From assembly GCA_009746045.1 (NCBI GenBank), contig RPFO01000082.1:417593-481592 (forward strand): a DNA stretch of 64,000 nt, given 5' to 3'. Below are positions 11,201 to 19,830 of this stretch, piece by piece. Source of the DNA: Mesostigma viride. Lineage: Eukaryota; Streptophyta; Mesostigmatophyceae; Mesostigmatales; Mesostigmataceae. Position 1 is the stretch's first letter. The number at the start of each line of letters is the position of its first letter. The notes below the pieces were generated by a model. That model was not told the origin of the DNA. It did no database searches and saw nothing but the letters and a program-made list of their open reading frames with translations. Position numbers and translations under genes: made by a program.

Positions 11201-14200
11201 GGAAGAGGTGCGTTTTTTGCGGAATTTAGATTTAGAGGGGTAGCTCTGTGGAGTGAACCTTTTTACCTTCTCCGTGCTTTGCACCCTATTCGGTATTTTT
11301 TGTCTGCACGCCGACTATTTGCAAACGTTAAACTATTTATTGTTTTCCTGTCTCATCTTCGTCAATGCCTTCCTCCAGGGTGGCGAGGGGGAGAAAGGCG
11401 GAAAAGGAAAGAAGGGGAAGAAGGCGGGAGAAAAGGAAGCGGTGCGTTTTTGGTGATTTAGATTCAGAGGGGTAGCTCCGTGGAGTGACCCTTTTTACCT
11501 TCTGTGTTCTTAGCACCCTACTCTGAGATTTTCCTACGCTCGCGGACTATATGCATACGTTAAACTATTTATTGCTTTCTTGTCTCATGTTCGTCAATGC
11601 CTTCGTTCAGGGTGCCGAGGGGGAAGGAGACGGTGACGGAAGGTTGGCCGGCAATGATGCCGTTTTTGCACTCGTCAAGGAGATGCTTAACTACGTCGAA
11701 GCCAGGGGCAAGGCGCCGGCGTCGGATATATTAAAGTGGCCTACCTTCTCCCCTTTTCTTGAGCTTCTGAAAGCACTTTCAAAGCTCTTCAAGGAGGGGA
11801 TCCTGACGAGTAGTGGAAAGGTGGACAAGGAGCCGATCATCAAAGAGTGGAAGATGGCAACGACCGTGGACTCCGAGAAGGAGATCAGGGACAAAGCCAT
11901 TCGGGACGCGAATGCTGTGCGGGAATCCCGTTGGATTCGACCGAGTGACTTCATCGATACCGGTTGCAATAGCATGCGCATTCACACCGTCAACGGGCTG
12001 ATTTTGCCTGACAACATGAGGCAGCGGTTGCTAAGCGATGAGGTGTTCAGGGAGAACGGGCGCATCTTGCTGAATGCAAAGACAAACAGTTTGCATTTTA
12101 AGGTGTGCATCCCTGTGTGGCAGTTCGCCTTTCAAGCGCTTGCGGAAACCAAGCCAAGCCTCTTCGCCAAACACATCACGTCCTCTGGCCCTTACCGGGA
12201 TTGGCTGAAAAAATGCCATGGCGCTAGGACTGACGCGGAGTTCGTGGGCTCGCGTTACTTTCGCCCCTTGTCCGACAAGGAGATTGAGAAGTATCTTGGA
12301 ACCAAGTCCACCGCTTCTTTCCTCAAGAGAGGTGTTGAGTTCCGGACCTATGCACGAGTCGGGGAACAAGACGACGTTCTGCCCTTTGATTTTCAACCAA
12401 GGGAGGTCTTCAGCCTAATAAGCCAGGCCTCCTTAAAGGCATTCGACCCAAGATTTCACGAGAACATCCTGATGGCGAATATCTCGTTCTTCGATATGCG
12501 GTGGTCGACGGAAACCACTATTTCAAGGGTTTAAAGTCTTTCAAGCAATTGGAGGGGGAATGGACGCCCGGTGTGACACATGTTAAGAAACTAATGTGTG
12601 AAGGGGGGGCAGCGTCTGAGAACGCGAAGGACAGTGCCGCGGCGGCTAAACTTTTCTCATCCCTCATGGAACAATTCCATACTGGGTACGGGGGAACGAA
12701 CGTCATTCTGCTTCGGGGGGCCGACCTTCTTCCAAATTGGGACGAGTGTAAAAAGTTCCCGGAAATATCTGTAAGTGGTAGTTCTATCTATGGCAATGGT
12801 GACGCTGCAGTTCCACCACTTCGTCGTGTTATGTCGAGTAAGGGTCGCACTGTGGAGTGACCATGTCAAAAGTCTTCCTTTATCATGCATTATAAATGCG
12901 GGAAGTCGCACACAGAAACGACAATGGCAGTCAAACTCTCATCCCGACATATTTCTGGGGTGGTTTCGCAGAGTGACCCTAACTTACCGATTTCGGCGCT
13001 GAAGACCATTTTTCGCGCTCCCGTGCGTTCATAACGTCACGCTGCAAGTCGACCCTTGAATTGTTCTTGTGTGTCAATTTTTCGTTCCTCTGTTCGTGAC
13101 AGGAGGTTGGGAAGAAGAAGCTGGATCGCCTATTCGAAATCTCCAAGGGCGCCAATGCCGAAGATCAGGCGGTAGCGGATCGGACGCTTGGGCAGGCGCT
13201 TCTGGATGTTTGGAATTACAACAGGCTGTACTTGCACGGCGTCGTGAAGCAGGGCAAAGGGCATTTTATTCCCGATGGCCATTACACGAACCTGCTGGCG
13301 TACATCCTGCCGGCCACCAAACAATCAGTCGGGAGGGAAGGGAGTTTGGAGGGGAGTAAGGAGGATAAGGGGGAGTTGAGGGAGGAAGAAGGCGAGCGGA
13401 AAAAAAACAAGGCCCAACCTTCCCAAATTTCAAATTACAATCGAGTTCTGGCGAACACCTTCCTGCGCCTCACAAAGGCCAGGCCGGATGATGAGAATGA
13501 CGTCACACCAGCTTCTGAGGAGACTATGACTCTCAGATGCCGGTTCGCTAACGCCGAGGGCACCAAGAAGGGGCAAAAGGTGTCCTGGACGTCTGTAAGG
13601 AACCTGGCGTCGTTTCCGATGATGGACGCTGTGTGTGAATGCATCATGAGTGGGGAGGTTGGGCCCGAAAAGCTGTCAAAGTTGGTGGAGTTGGCCAAGG
13701 ACGTACTTGAGCACTCTGGGCTCGAACTTGGGTAATAGTGGGGTAAAATGAGGTAAAAGTGGGGTAAAAGGTAAAAAATTATTACCCTCAAGGTAATAAT
13801 GGGGTAAAAGGTAATTGTGGGGTAATTTTTTACCTTGGTTTTACCTGGTTTTTACCCTCCAAGGTAGAAATGGTTAAATATTACCCGTGTTTTACCCTCC
13901 AAGGGTAAATGTGGGTAATTTATTACCATAGTTCTACCCTAGGGGCTAATATAGGGTAATATCTGGTAATATGAGGGTAATGGAGGCTAAAACCTTATTG
14001 GTATGTATTATGTGATCAAAATGAACTACCTTCTTGGGTTTCCTGCGGTGTTGCATAACTCTGGGCCATGATTTTTTTTTTTTTAGACTACATCATTTGA
14101 AACAACCATTGCTAGCAGAACTAGGGTTAGCATCTCATGTGTCCCTAATGAAAAACCGTTGGTCCGACAGTTCGTAGAAAATCGTGATGGAAAAATCAGG

Positions 14201-17200
14201 CATTCGCTCGTACTCCGGAGATCTTTCGATCCTAGGTACACTACGCGCGAAGCTAGTACCACCGGTGACCGGATATACTTAAGTATATTATCCGGCCCTC
14301 GGCCGCTATACTATCTCGGTCGGGTAATGTTCGGAGCGCAGCGAAGGAGCTCCTTACTTATTGAAAAGGGACGGAAACGAGTTATCAGCGGCGACAGACG
14401 ACGGACGAAGTAGCTGCGACGGGCCACGGGCCACGGGCCACTAGCCTTACCCACCCCGCGGCAACCAACGGTCGGCCCACCAATTTAGCAGGCCAGCGTG
14501 AAATTTCAAATGATGGCCGCGGATGACGGTATGGCTGTCGACAGCCACCTGTTGTAGGTCGTGCCTGTTGGGCAAGCTACACTTTCATTGTTGGACGCTT
14601 GGAAACGGGGGGTTAACATGAAAGATGCTTAGGTATTTGATGACGGGTCTTTTGAAAATCTGGACACTGGGTGCCGTATGCTCTTAAGAGGAGAAGATTG
14701 CTGGGACCAACTGTCAGGGTAAGAAGGTGGCACCGGTAGTGACGCCTGGGTAAGGTGAGGTTTTGTTTGCAGGGATATGGAACGGTGTCTCATGGATATT
14801 TTGGCTTCCAGGCGGTCTGTTTCCTTTGTCTTCACGTCAGGAGCGGATGGGGGGGGGGCAGTGTGCTTACCGGGCGGTTCCATAACAACATGTTCCGCCA
14901 TGCACATATGCCACCGTCTTTTTCGATCGGTTTTGTTTTATTTCGATTTGGGACGCTTTGGAACGTGGTTGCATGCACTACTATGCTTCGAGGCCGTCTG
15001 TTTGCGTTGTGTTTCCGTCAGCAGCGGGAAAGGAGGCCCAGTTTGCTCAGCCATCACATTCGTTGCTTCACTTCCCGGATGGCAGGTATGCCTCCCGCTC
15101 TTTGTTGCTGTATTTCGATGGCGGATGTTTTCGAACGCCTTGCGATTCTTTTGCCTGCACCCACGCAGTATTTTCCCATTGTGGTTCGCTCAGCCACGGG
15201 AAGGGAGGCACCGTTGTCTTACCGAGCCTCTCCGGTGCGTCATTCCCTGTCGTGCAGGTGTGCCTTCGTTCTTCTAACTGCCGGGTCTATTGTATTTCGA
15301 CTTGGAGTGTCATGAAATGTCCCTCAACTGTTTTGTTGGCAGATTTTCGCTATTGCAGGTACCGCTTCTCCATGTGTTACACCATTGGGACATGGCTGCA
15401 ACTACCCCAGGCACCTGCCGCCCACCTTACTTAGGCCAACTCATCCCCGTTCCTGTTTGCTGCCAATGCGTGGGCTGTGGTTGTGAAAGCAGGTATGCAT
15501 GCCACCTGCGGCATGGCCTGGACACGAGGTGGTATCCTGAGCGTCAAGCCCTGAGGTAAAAGGCCGGGGATATAAAAGCGAGCATGCTCCCTTAGTGTGC
15601 GGCCCTAGCATGCTTCCTTAGTGTGCGGCCCTAGCATGCTTCCTTAGTGTGCACCGCTAGCATGCTTCCTTAGTGTGCAGCCCTAGCATGCTCCCTTAGT
15701 GTGCAGTCCTAGCATGCTTCCTTAGTGTGCAGCCCTAGCATGCTCCCTTTGTGTGCATCGCTAGCATGCTCCCTTAGTGTGCGGCCCTAGCATGCTCCCT
15801 TAGTGTGCAGCCCTAGCATGCTTCCTTAGTGTGCATCGCTAGCATGCTCCCTTAGTGTGAAGCCCTTATATCATGCTCCCTTAGTGTGCATCGCTAGCAT
15901 GCTCACTTAGTGTGCGGCCCTAGCATGCTTCTTTAGTGTGCAGCCCTAGCATCCTTCCTTAGTGTGCATCGCTAGTTTCAGGTTTTTGTTTTTGTTTTGT
16001 TTTTTGATATTTAGGGAAGTTTCCAGCACGTCCTTTTAATTTAACTTAACTTAGTCCTTAGTATGATTCCCAAGTGCTCATGCATTCTTAGGTTGTGTGC
16101 ATCCCAATTAGGAACTAACCAAGTTTCCATCTCATGCTTTTGTGTGCTTGATTTTTTGTTACTTGCTGCAGGTGCTAAGGTTGTTATGACGGGGCTAGCT
16201 TGCAAGCTAGTCAATTGACTACGACAAGCAATGGTCGCTTGACATAATGAAGACCTCATGATGAAGACAATATTTGAATTCTATTTTTTCAATAAAAAAA
16301 ACTCTTGGTTGTTCATGTGCATGTGTGGAAATTTTCAAGTACATTTGAACAAGCATGTATGAATTACCCAAAGGAAGGATGAGGCAAATGTAGGGTAGCA
16401 TAGGGTAATCTAATGTTCACCTAAAATATTACCCTTTAAAAACTGAGGTAATTATGGGGTAAAATGGGGTGAACATGTACCACACAAGTAACTACCCCAC
16501 TATTACCTTGGGTAATAGTGGGGTAATAGTGGGGTAATAAAATTACCCTAAAAATTAGCGGCAAATTACCCTGGTAAAAGTGGGGTAAATGTGGGGTAAT
16601 TTCATACTGATTTCTTACTGAAATTACCCCACATTTACCCCACTATTACCCCAAGTTGGAGCCCAGAGTGGAGTGCGTTCGCCAATTCATCCTTATTAAG
16701 TTTCAGGAAAAGCCCGACTTGGATGGCGAATGTAAGGGGGGGGCTGATATGGAGTACAAGGCCTCTCGCTTATTTGAAGAGGTGTTCGGCTTACGACTAC
16801 TTGGGCGGATGCCAAGGAACAAGGATGTCGTCGATCGATTCCTTGCATTTTGGGAGAAGGCCGTCATCATCACGCGCAATGTCGCCTACCTCTTAAAGTC
16901 CGAAGGTCTTGCCAATCACCTAAGGATTCCGAGAAAGGATCTGATGGATAGCAAAATCGATCTAGTGGATCTCCTCGACAAAACCGCTCCGAACTTCAGC
17001 ATGAAGGGTTCGCACGGCCTTCTGGACAAGGACTTGTATCTCCACTATCAAAAAAAGATGGAAGGAGGGGAAGGGAAGAAGGAGGCGGTGGTTGAGGCGA
17101 AGGAGAAAGTTGCAGGGAAAGGGGGGGAGAAGGTGGAAGAGAAAAGTGCTGAGCCGATTGAGTATAACTGGCGCAGCATTTCCTGGGATAAGATGACCGT

Positions 17201-19107
17201 CTGGTATTCTTCTCATAGTCTCCCTAAAGGCGGCCCTGACAGGAAGAAGGCATTTGTGAGGAGGGTGGCGGCGGAGGTGGCGGTGGGCGACGGTGAGGGC
17301 TTCCCATCCACTTTCGCGAGGCAAGACGATGGCCTGACGCCACTACCGTGCTGTAGAATCCTGAATTTGGATGGTGAGTTCGGCCGCAAGTGGACGTCCT
17401 TCAAGGACTTCTGGTGGGGTGACCATGACCTCTTTATGGTTCCTCCAAAAAAGACAACTGTCGAACGAGCTTCCGGTTACCACAGGAAGCTTATCGAGCT
17501 AGCGACGCAGTTTTTCGAGGAGTTGCGTCCCATCGTGGTCGTTTTTGGCGGAAAGAAGTCATTGGATGGCTTCGAAGACTTACTGGTTCGGATGGGGAAG
17601 ATGCCTGACGTCTCGTGGACGTCATTGGCGAAGAAGAGGAAGGCTGAGGATGACGCGGAAGGAGATTCGGATGGGGACGAGGGAGGCGAGGGACAGGGAA
17701 AGGAAGGAGGGTCGACTCGCAGAGCGACGTCTACGGGGGGAGAGAAGTCGTCACCGCAGAAGACGTCTAAGGGGGGAGAGAAGTCGTCACCGCAGAAGAC
17801 GTCTAAGGGGGGAGAGAAGTCGTCACCGCAGAAGACGCGGGACAAAGGGAAGGGTGGGCAGCGGCCGTCTGTCCAGCCGCAGCCGGAGTCACACCCTTCC
17901 AAAAAGCTTCGAAAGGCAGTTGTTCAAATCTCGGACGACGAAGATGAAGCTGAGCCTGGCGCTTCTGCCCGGCCTGTCGCTCCTTCCGCGCCTACGCGCG
18001 TTTCAAAGTATCCCAAGAAAGAGCTTCGAAGGCAGCCAGTCGAGTCATCATCATCCTCCTCCGAGGAGGAGGAGGAGGAGGGGGAGGAGGGGGAGGAGGG
18101 GGAGGAGGGGGAGGAGGGGACGAGAGTGATGAGGAGGAGGAGGAGGAGGAGGGGGAGGAGGGGGAGGAGGGGGAGGAGGGGGAGGAGGGGGACGAGAGTG
18201 ATGATGAGGAGGAGGAGGAGGAGGGGGAGGAGGAGGAGGAGGGGGATGACGACGAGGACGACGAGGAGGGGGATGACGACGAGGAGGAGGAAGATGGAGG
18301 GAGGCGAAGGGGTGATGGAAGGGCAAGGGGTGGAGGGGCAGGAGGGTCAACTCGCAGAGCGACGTCTGAGGGGAGGAAGAAGCCTGCCGCGCCCTCCAAG
18401 GCTTCCGGCTCGTCTCGACCCAAGACAGCTGCTACTCGAGCTCAGAAAGGAATAACAAAGGGTGAGGAAATCGCTGTTTTGGTCGTGGCATGTATCCTGA
18501 ATTTTTTTTTTTATTCGTTTGCAATCTATCTACGTTGACTTTAGCCCGTCGTTGATGTGCCGATTGGTTACGCGCAGGTAATGAAGTGGTGCGGGCGAAC
18601 GCTGCGGTGGGCTTCGGTCCTGCAGCTAAACTTGCTGCTCAGTCTGAAGGGGTGGAAGCGAATGCGCAGAGCCAAGAGCCTTATGAGAAGCCTACGCTGT
18701 GGATGAGACTTATGGACGGGGAACAGAAACACGGAGCACCGGAGTGCTTCTGGATTGATGGGTGGGCCGAGAACACCATGAGAAGGGCCAATGCGAGTAG
18801 GGAAAAGCAAAAGTATACCAAGTTACAGGAGGTGAAGTTGTACGGGCAGGTAGGTGGATACGATCGGAAATGGAGGGACGTTTGCATGAAGTTTTTTCCA
18901 GAAGAGACAGAGGGCGGAAAGTTGCATAGGGGCAAGTTCTGGATGCCTTTGGACTATGTGAAGAGGGTGGTGACTCTGATGGACGGAAAGAGTTGGAATG
19001 ATGTGGCAAAGTGGGCACCTGCGATGTCCATCGATCCAAAGAGGAAGAAGTCCAAAACAGACCAGCAGAAATTGGAAGCAGAAGCAAGGAGCAAGAATAA
19101 GAAGTGA
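6899..19107 (+). CDS. Very large multi-exon gene for a charged coiled-coil protein, split by a transposon
   Basis: Exon chain read from splice signals: 6899-8296, 8456-8518, 8688-8759, 8897-9959, 10076-10129, 10245-10298, 10427-10564, 10699-11207, 11379-11441, 11611-12770, 13103-13711 plus 16674-18461 (separated by the transposon), and 18578-19107. Nearly every junction is phase 0; the last is phase 1. The sum is about 7.5 kb of coding sequence, or roughly 2500 residues. No start codon is seen, so the 5' end is missing. Frameshifts are needed near 9140-9165, 10720-10750, about 10885, 11153, about 12470 and 18117. No known domain is certain. It might be two or more genes read as one, although no stop falls at an exon border. 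The frameshifts suggest either decay or assembly indels. Confidence 0.55.
8388..8844. repeat. Three near-identical palindromes, one in each of three successive introns
   Basis: Copies at 8388-8409, 8620-8641 and 8823-8844 read GGGTCA(T/C)TTCGCAGAG followed by TGACCC. They lie in introns 8297-8455, 8519-8687 and 8760-8896. The sequence just 3' of each copy (CTAAAC, then a T-run and a TATGCTTTT motif) is also shared, so the introns themselves are related by duplication. Confidence 0.85.
8456..8759 (+). CDS. Two short duplicated basic exons
   Basis: Exons 8456-8518 (21 codons, begins RKRGADEKKSED) and 8688-8759 (24 codons, begins RKKGGDETESQG) start alike and are preceded by related introns. 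Both are phase 0 at each end. This is the pattern expected from tandem duplication of an exon-intron unit. Confidence 0.65.
8897..9959 (+). CDS. Exon with globular segment, one frameshift
   Basis: The exon opens after GTGTGCAG and closes at the donor GTAATT (9960). The first part reads in frame to about 9140 and the rest in the next frame from about 9147, so one indel is needed around GGTTAAAGGGG. Composition is that of a folded domain: many Trp, Phe and Leu, for example LETWKSWLTTYEKHL and SVWMAQFRVNPDP. I do not recognise the fold. Confidence 0.6.
10076..10564 (+). CDS. Three short acidic exons
   Basis: Exons 10076-10129, 10245-10298 (18 codons each) and 10427-10564 (46 codons) are all phase 0 and strongly acidic. 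The third is almost pure Glu/Asp before a basic end (KGKGKAK). Their introns are about 115-130 bp, and one carries a palindrome at 10340-10361. Confidence 0.6.
10340..10361. repeat. Palindrome in intron 10299-10426
   Basis: Reads GGGTCGTTTCGCAGAG with a decayed right end. Confidence 0.7.
10599..10620. repeat. Palindrome in intron after 10564
   Basis: Reads AGGTCGCGCTGCAGAG with a decayed right half. It lies inside intron 10565-10698. Confidence 0.65.
10699..11441 (+). CDS. Lys-rich exons, the second a duplicate of the first's end
   Basis: Exon 10699-11207 needs two opposite frameshifts (near 10720-10750 and 10885) and one more at the G-run near 11153. Read that way it contains LILGNPPKDVTMGAGEF and DTFNGDLAYDFVNQVKSKG and ends in a run of Gly/Lys. 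The next exon, 11379-11441, repeats that Gly/Lys ending almost base for base. Both are followed by related introns starting GTGCGTTTTT. Confidence 0.5.
11208..11610. repeat. Duplicated exon-intron unit with a palindrome in each intron
   Basis: Introns 11208-11378 and 11442-11610 align through most of their length. Shared features are the GTGCGTTTTT start, a palindrome (11238-11259 and 11470-11491, GGGTAGCTC then GTGGAGTGA), TTTTTACCTTCT, and an ATTTATTG/CTGTCTCAT 3' part. Period is about 230 bp. Confidence 0.8.
11611..12770 (+). CDS. Exon with globular domain, one frameshift
   Basis: Opens after TTCGTTCAG and closes at donor GTAAGT (12771). It reads in one frame to about 12460 and in another from about 12470, where DGEYLVLRYAVVDGNHYF follows smoothly. 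The arrangement RPSDFI...IHTVNGL...VVDGNH faintly recalls ParB/sulfiredoxin-type domains (a D/E-G-N/E-H/R motif after a beta strand). I cannot confirm this by eye. One indel interrupts the domain. Confidence 0.55.
12771..13102. repeat. Intron with three palindromes
   Basis: Intron GTAAGT to GTGACAG. Palindromes lie at 12842-12863 (GGGTCGCACTGTGGAG), 12958-12979 (GGGTGGTTTCGCAGAG) and a decayed one at 13033-13055. No other structure is seen. Confidence 0.75.
13103..13711 (+). CDS. Exon of the large gene, 5' part, cut by the transposon
   Basis: Starts after CGTGACAG and ends at the glutamate codon GAG (13709-13711), the left copy of the target duplication. Beyond it the frame continues only eight codons into the transposon end and meets TAA. 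Contains a segment rich in Leu/Tyr (LLDVWNYNRLYLHGVV), then a basic linker and ETMTLRCRFANAEG. No domain recognised. Confidence 0.65.
13712..16670. mobile_element. 2959-bp CACTA-like non-autonomous DNA transposon
   Basis: The ends are inverted repeats: the left begins CACTCTGGGCTC and the right ends in its complement. The match runs on for about 38 bases with a few differences, through AACTTGGGTAATAGTGGGG. A 3-bp target duplication GAG flanks it (13709-13711 and 16671-16673). Subterminal blocks at both ends (13735-13990, 16380-16660) are packed with short GGGTAA/TTACCC-type repeats in both orientations. CACTNN termini, 3-bp duplications and subterminal repeat arrays are hallmarks of the CACTA/EnSpm superfamily. 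No transposase ORF is seen, so it would move only with outside help. The interior has degenerate ~200-bp repeats (14780-15560) and a 26-bp tandem array. Confidence 0.85.
15577..15985. repeat. 26-bp tandem repeat array inside the CACTA-like element
   Basis: About 15 copies of a unit containing TAGCATGCTCCCTTAGTGTG followed by a variable six-base part (CGGCCC, CAGCCC, CATCGC). Located centrally to the right in the transposon. Confidence 0.9.
16674..18461 (+). CDS. Exon of the large gene, 3' part, with acidic runs
   Basis: Begins right after the second GAG of the target duplication and stays open to the donor GTGAGG (18462). It needs one frameshift near 18117. The first 330 codons look globular (FEEVFGLRLLGRM, SFKDFWWGDHDLFMV). 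Then three tandem copies of GGEKSSPQKTSK (17735-17840), a basic linker and a very acidic Glu/Gly/Asp run (18055-18300). The tail is basic (RKKPAAPSKASGSSRPK) once the frame is corrected. In the uncorrected frame the acidic run becomes an arginine run, clear evidence that the base count is off by one. Confidence 0.6.
17706..18365 (+). repeat. Two exonic palindrome-like copies
   Basis: At 17706-17727 and 18344-18365 the coding sequence reads GGGTC(G/A)ACTCGCAGAGCG, close to the intronic palindromes (GGGTCATTTCGCAGAGTG). Both encode the same STRRATS peptide when read in the corrected frame. They bracket the GGA-rich repeat. Confidence 0.55.
18055..18300 (+). repeat. GGA/GGG trinucleotide-like repeat coding for acidic run
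   Basis: Purine-only repeat of GAGGAG and GAGGGG units. A block ending GACGAGAGTGATGA occurs twice (about 18117 and 18190). The first copy has four Gs and the second five before GACGAG, which pinpoints a one-base frameshift. Confidence 0.8.
18578..19107 (+). CDS. Last exon of the large gene
   Basis: Joined in phase 1 to the exon ending at 18461. Encodes about 176 residues ending in a basic Lys/Arg tail and TGA. The central part is aromatic and compact (PECFWIDGWAENTMRRAN, YDRKWRDVCMKFFPEE, KSWNDVAKWAPAMS), suggesting a small folded domain. I do not recognise it. Intron 18462-18577 is one of the few in this gene with no palindrome. Confidence 0.6.
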
Positions 19108-19389
19108 CGTTCGAAGACTTTATTTTATGTTGGACGAGTCTAAATAGTAAATTCAGTCGACTCCGTCTCAAGTGCGACGAATGTATCCATGATATTCTTC
19201 AATGAAACAATGCAATTTCACGCTATTGTAAAGTTTTTATGTCACACGAGACTTACAATGAGATAAATACCCACAAATTGTAATATTTACGTGAAATTTA
19301 TACGTTCGCAAGCCAAAATTCAAGATTTTTGCCTCAAAATTGAAGGAAAAGTGTCACACACTTGGCTTGGACCGCGGAACATTCGAAGT
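19108..19389. other. AT-rich 3' flank of the large gene
   Basis: No gene seen. This is the last stretch resembling the AT-rich spacers of region 1, and known retroelement sequence starts just beyond it. Confidence 0.5.
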
Positions 19390-19830
19390 GGGCCCGGCCT
19401 TGCATGTACGCCTACTACAGGCCTGCACTATACCAGCTGATGCCGCATGAGCATTATGTAGTCATGTACATGTGTGCCTATGATGTGCCACACACCATTG
19501 AAATGCTCGGCCTAGCTTTATTTAGTTAGTTATGCCGTGCCCACGCAGAGAGCTACTCTCTGCTGAGACGCCATGCCCTAGCTTCTGCATAGCCATGCTG
19601 ATCCGATTTGTAATTGGCGGGCTCCACCCCATGACGGGCCCCCTTTGTGCTCTGATATAGATCACGGTGGTGCAGGTGCACTTGGTGCATCTAGAGCAGG
19701 TGTAGTTTACATCCTACCCTTGCAGGAAGTATAGCCCAGAATGTATTAAAGGCCATACATATGCCCCTTCTCAGGGCTATGTGCCACATGTACTCCCAAC
19801 GGAGTCATGTTCCATTCAATTGATTCCCCA
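19390..19830 (+). repeat. Copy of the 'S' retroelement 3'-end repeat
   Basis: Shares long stretches with 32560-32920 and 34520-34990: CCTACTACAGG, GTCATGTACATGTGTGCCTA, GAG-CTACTCTCTGCTGAGA, a CTAGAGCAGGTGTAG segment, and the end GCCCCTTCTCAGGGCTATGTG. In the other copies this repeat is the 3' part of an ORF1-bearing element. Here it stands alone and lacks the TTAATTAA tail. Confidence 0.75.

Noticed and set aside
14159-15559. ORFs inside the CACTA-like element as a transposase
   Set aside because: Several overlapping frames of similar length occur in a degenerate repeat. None shows transposase motifs.
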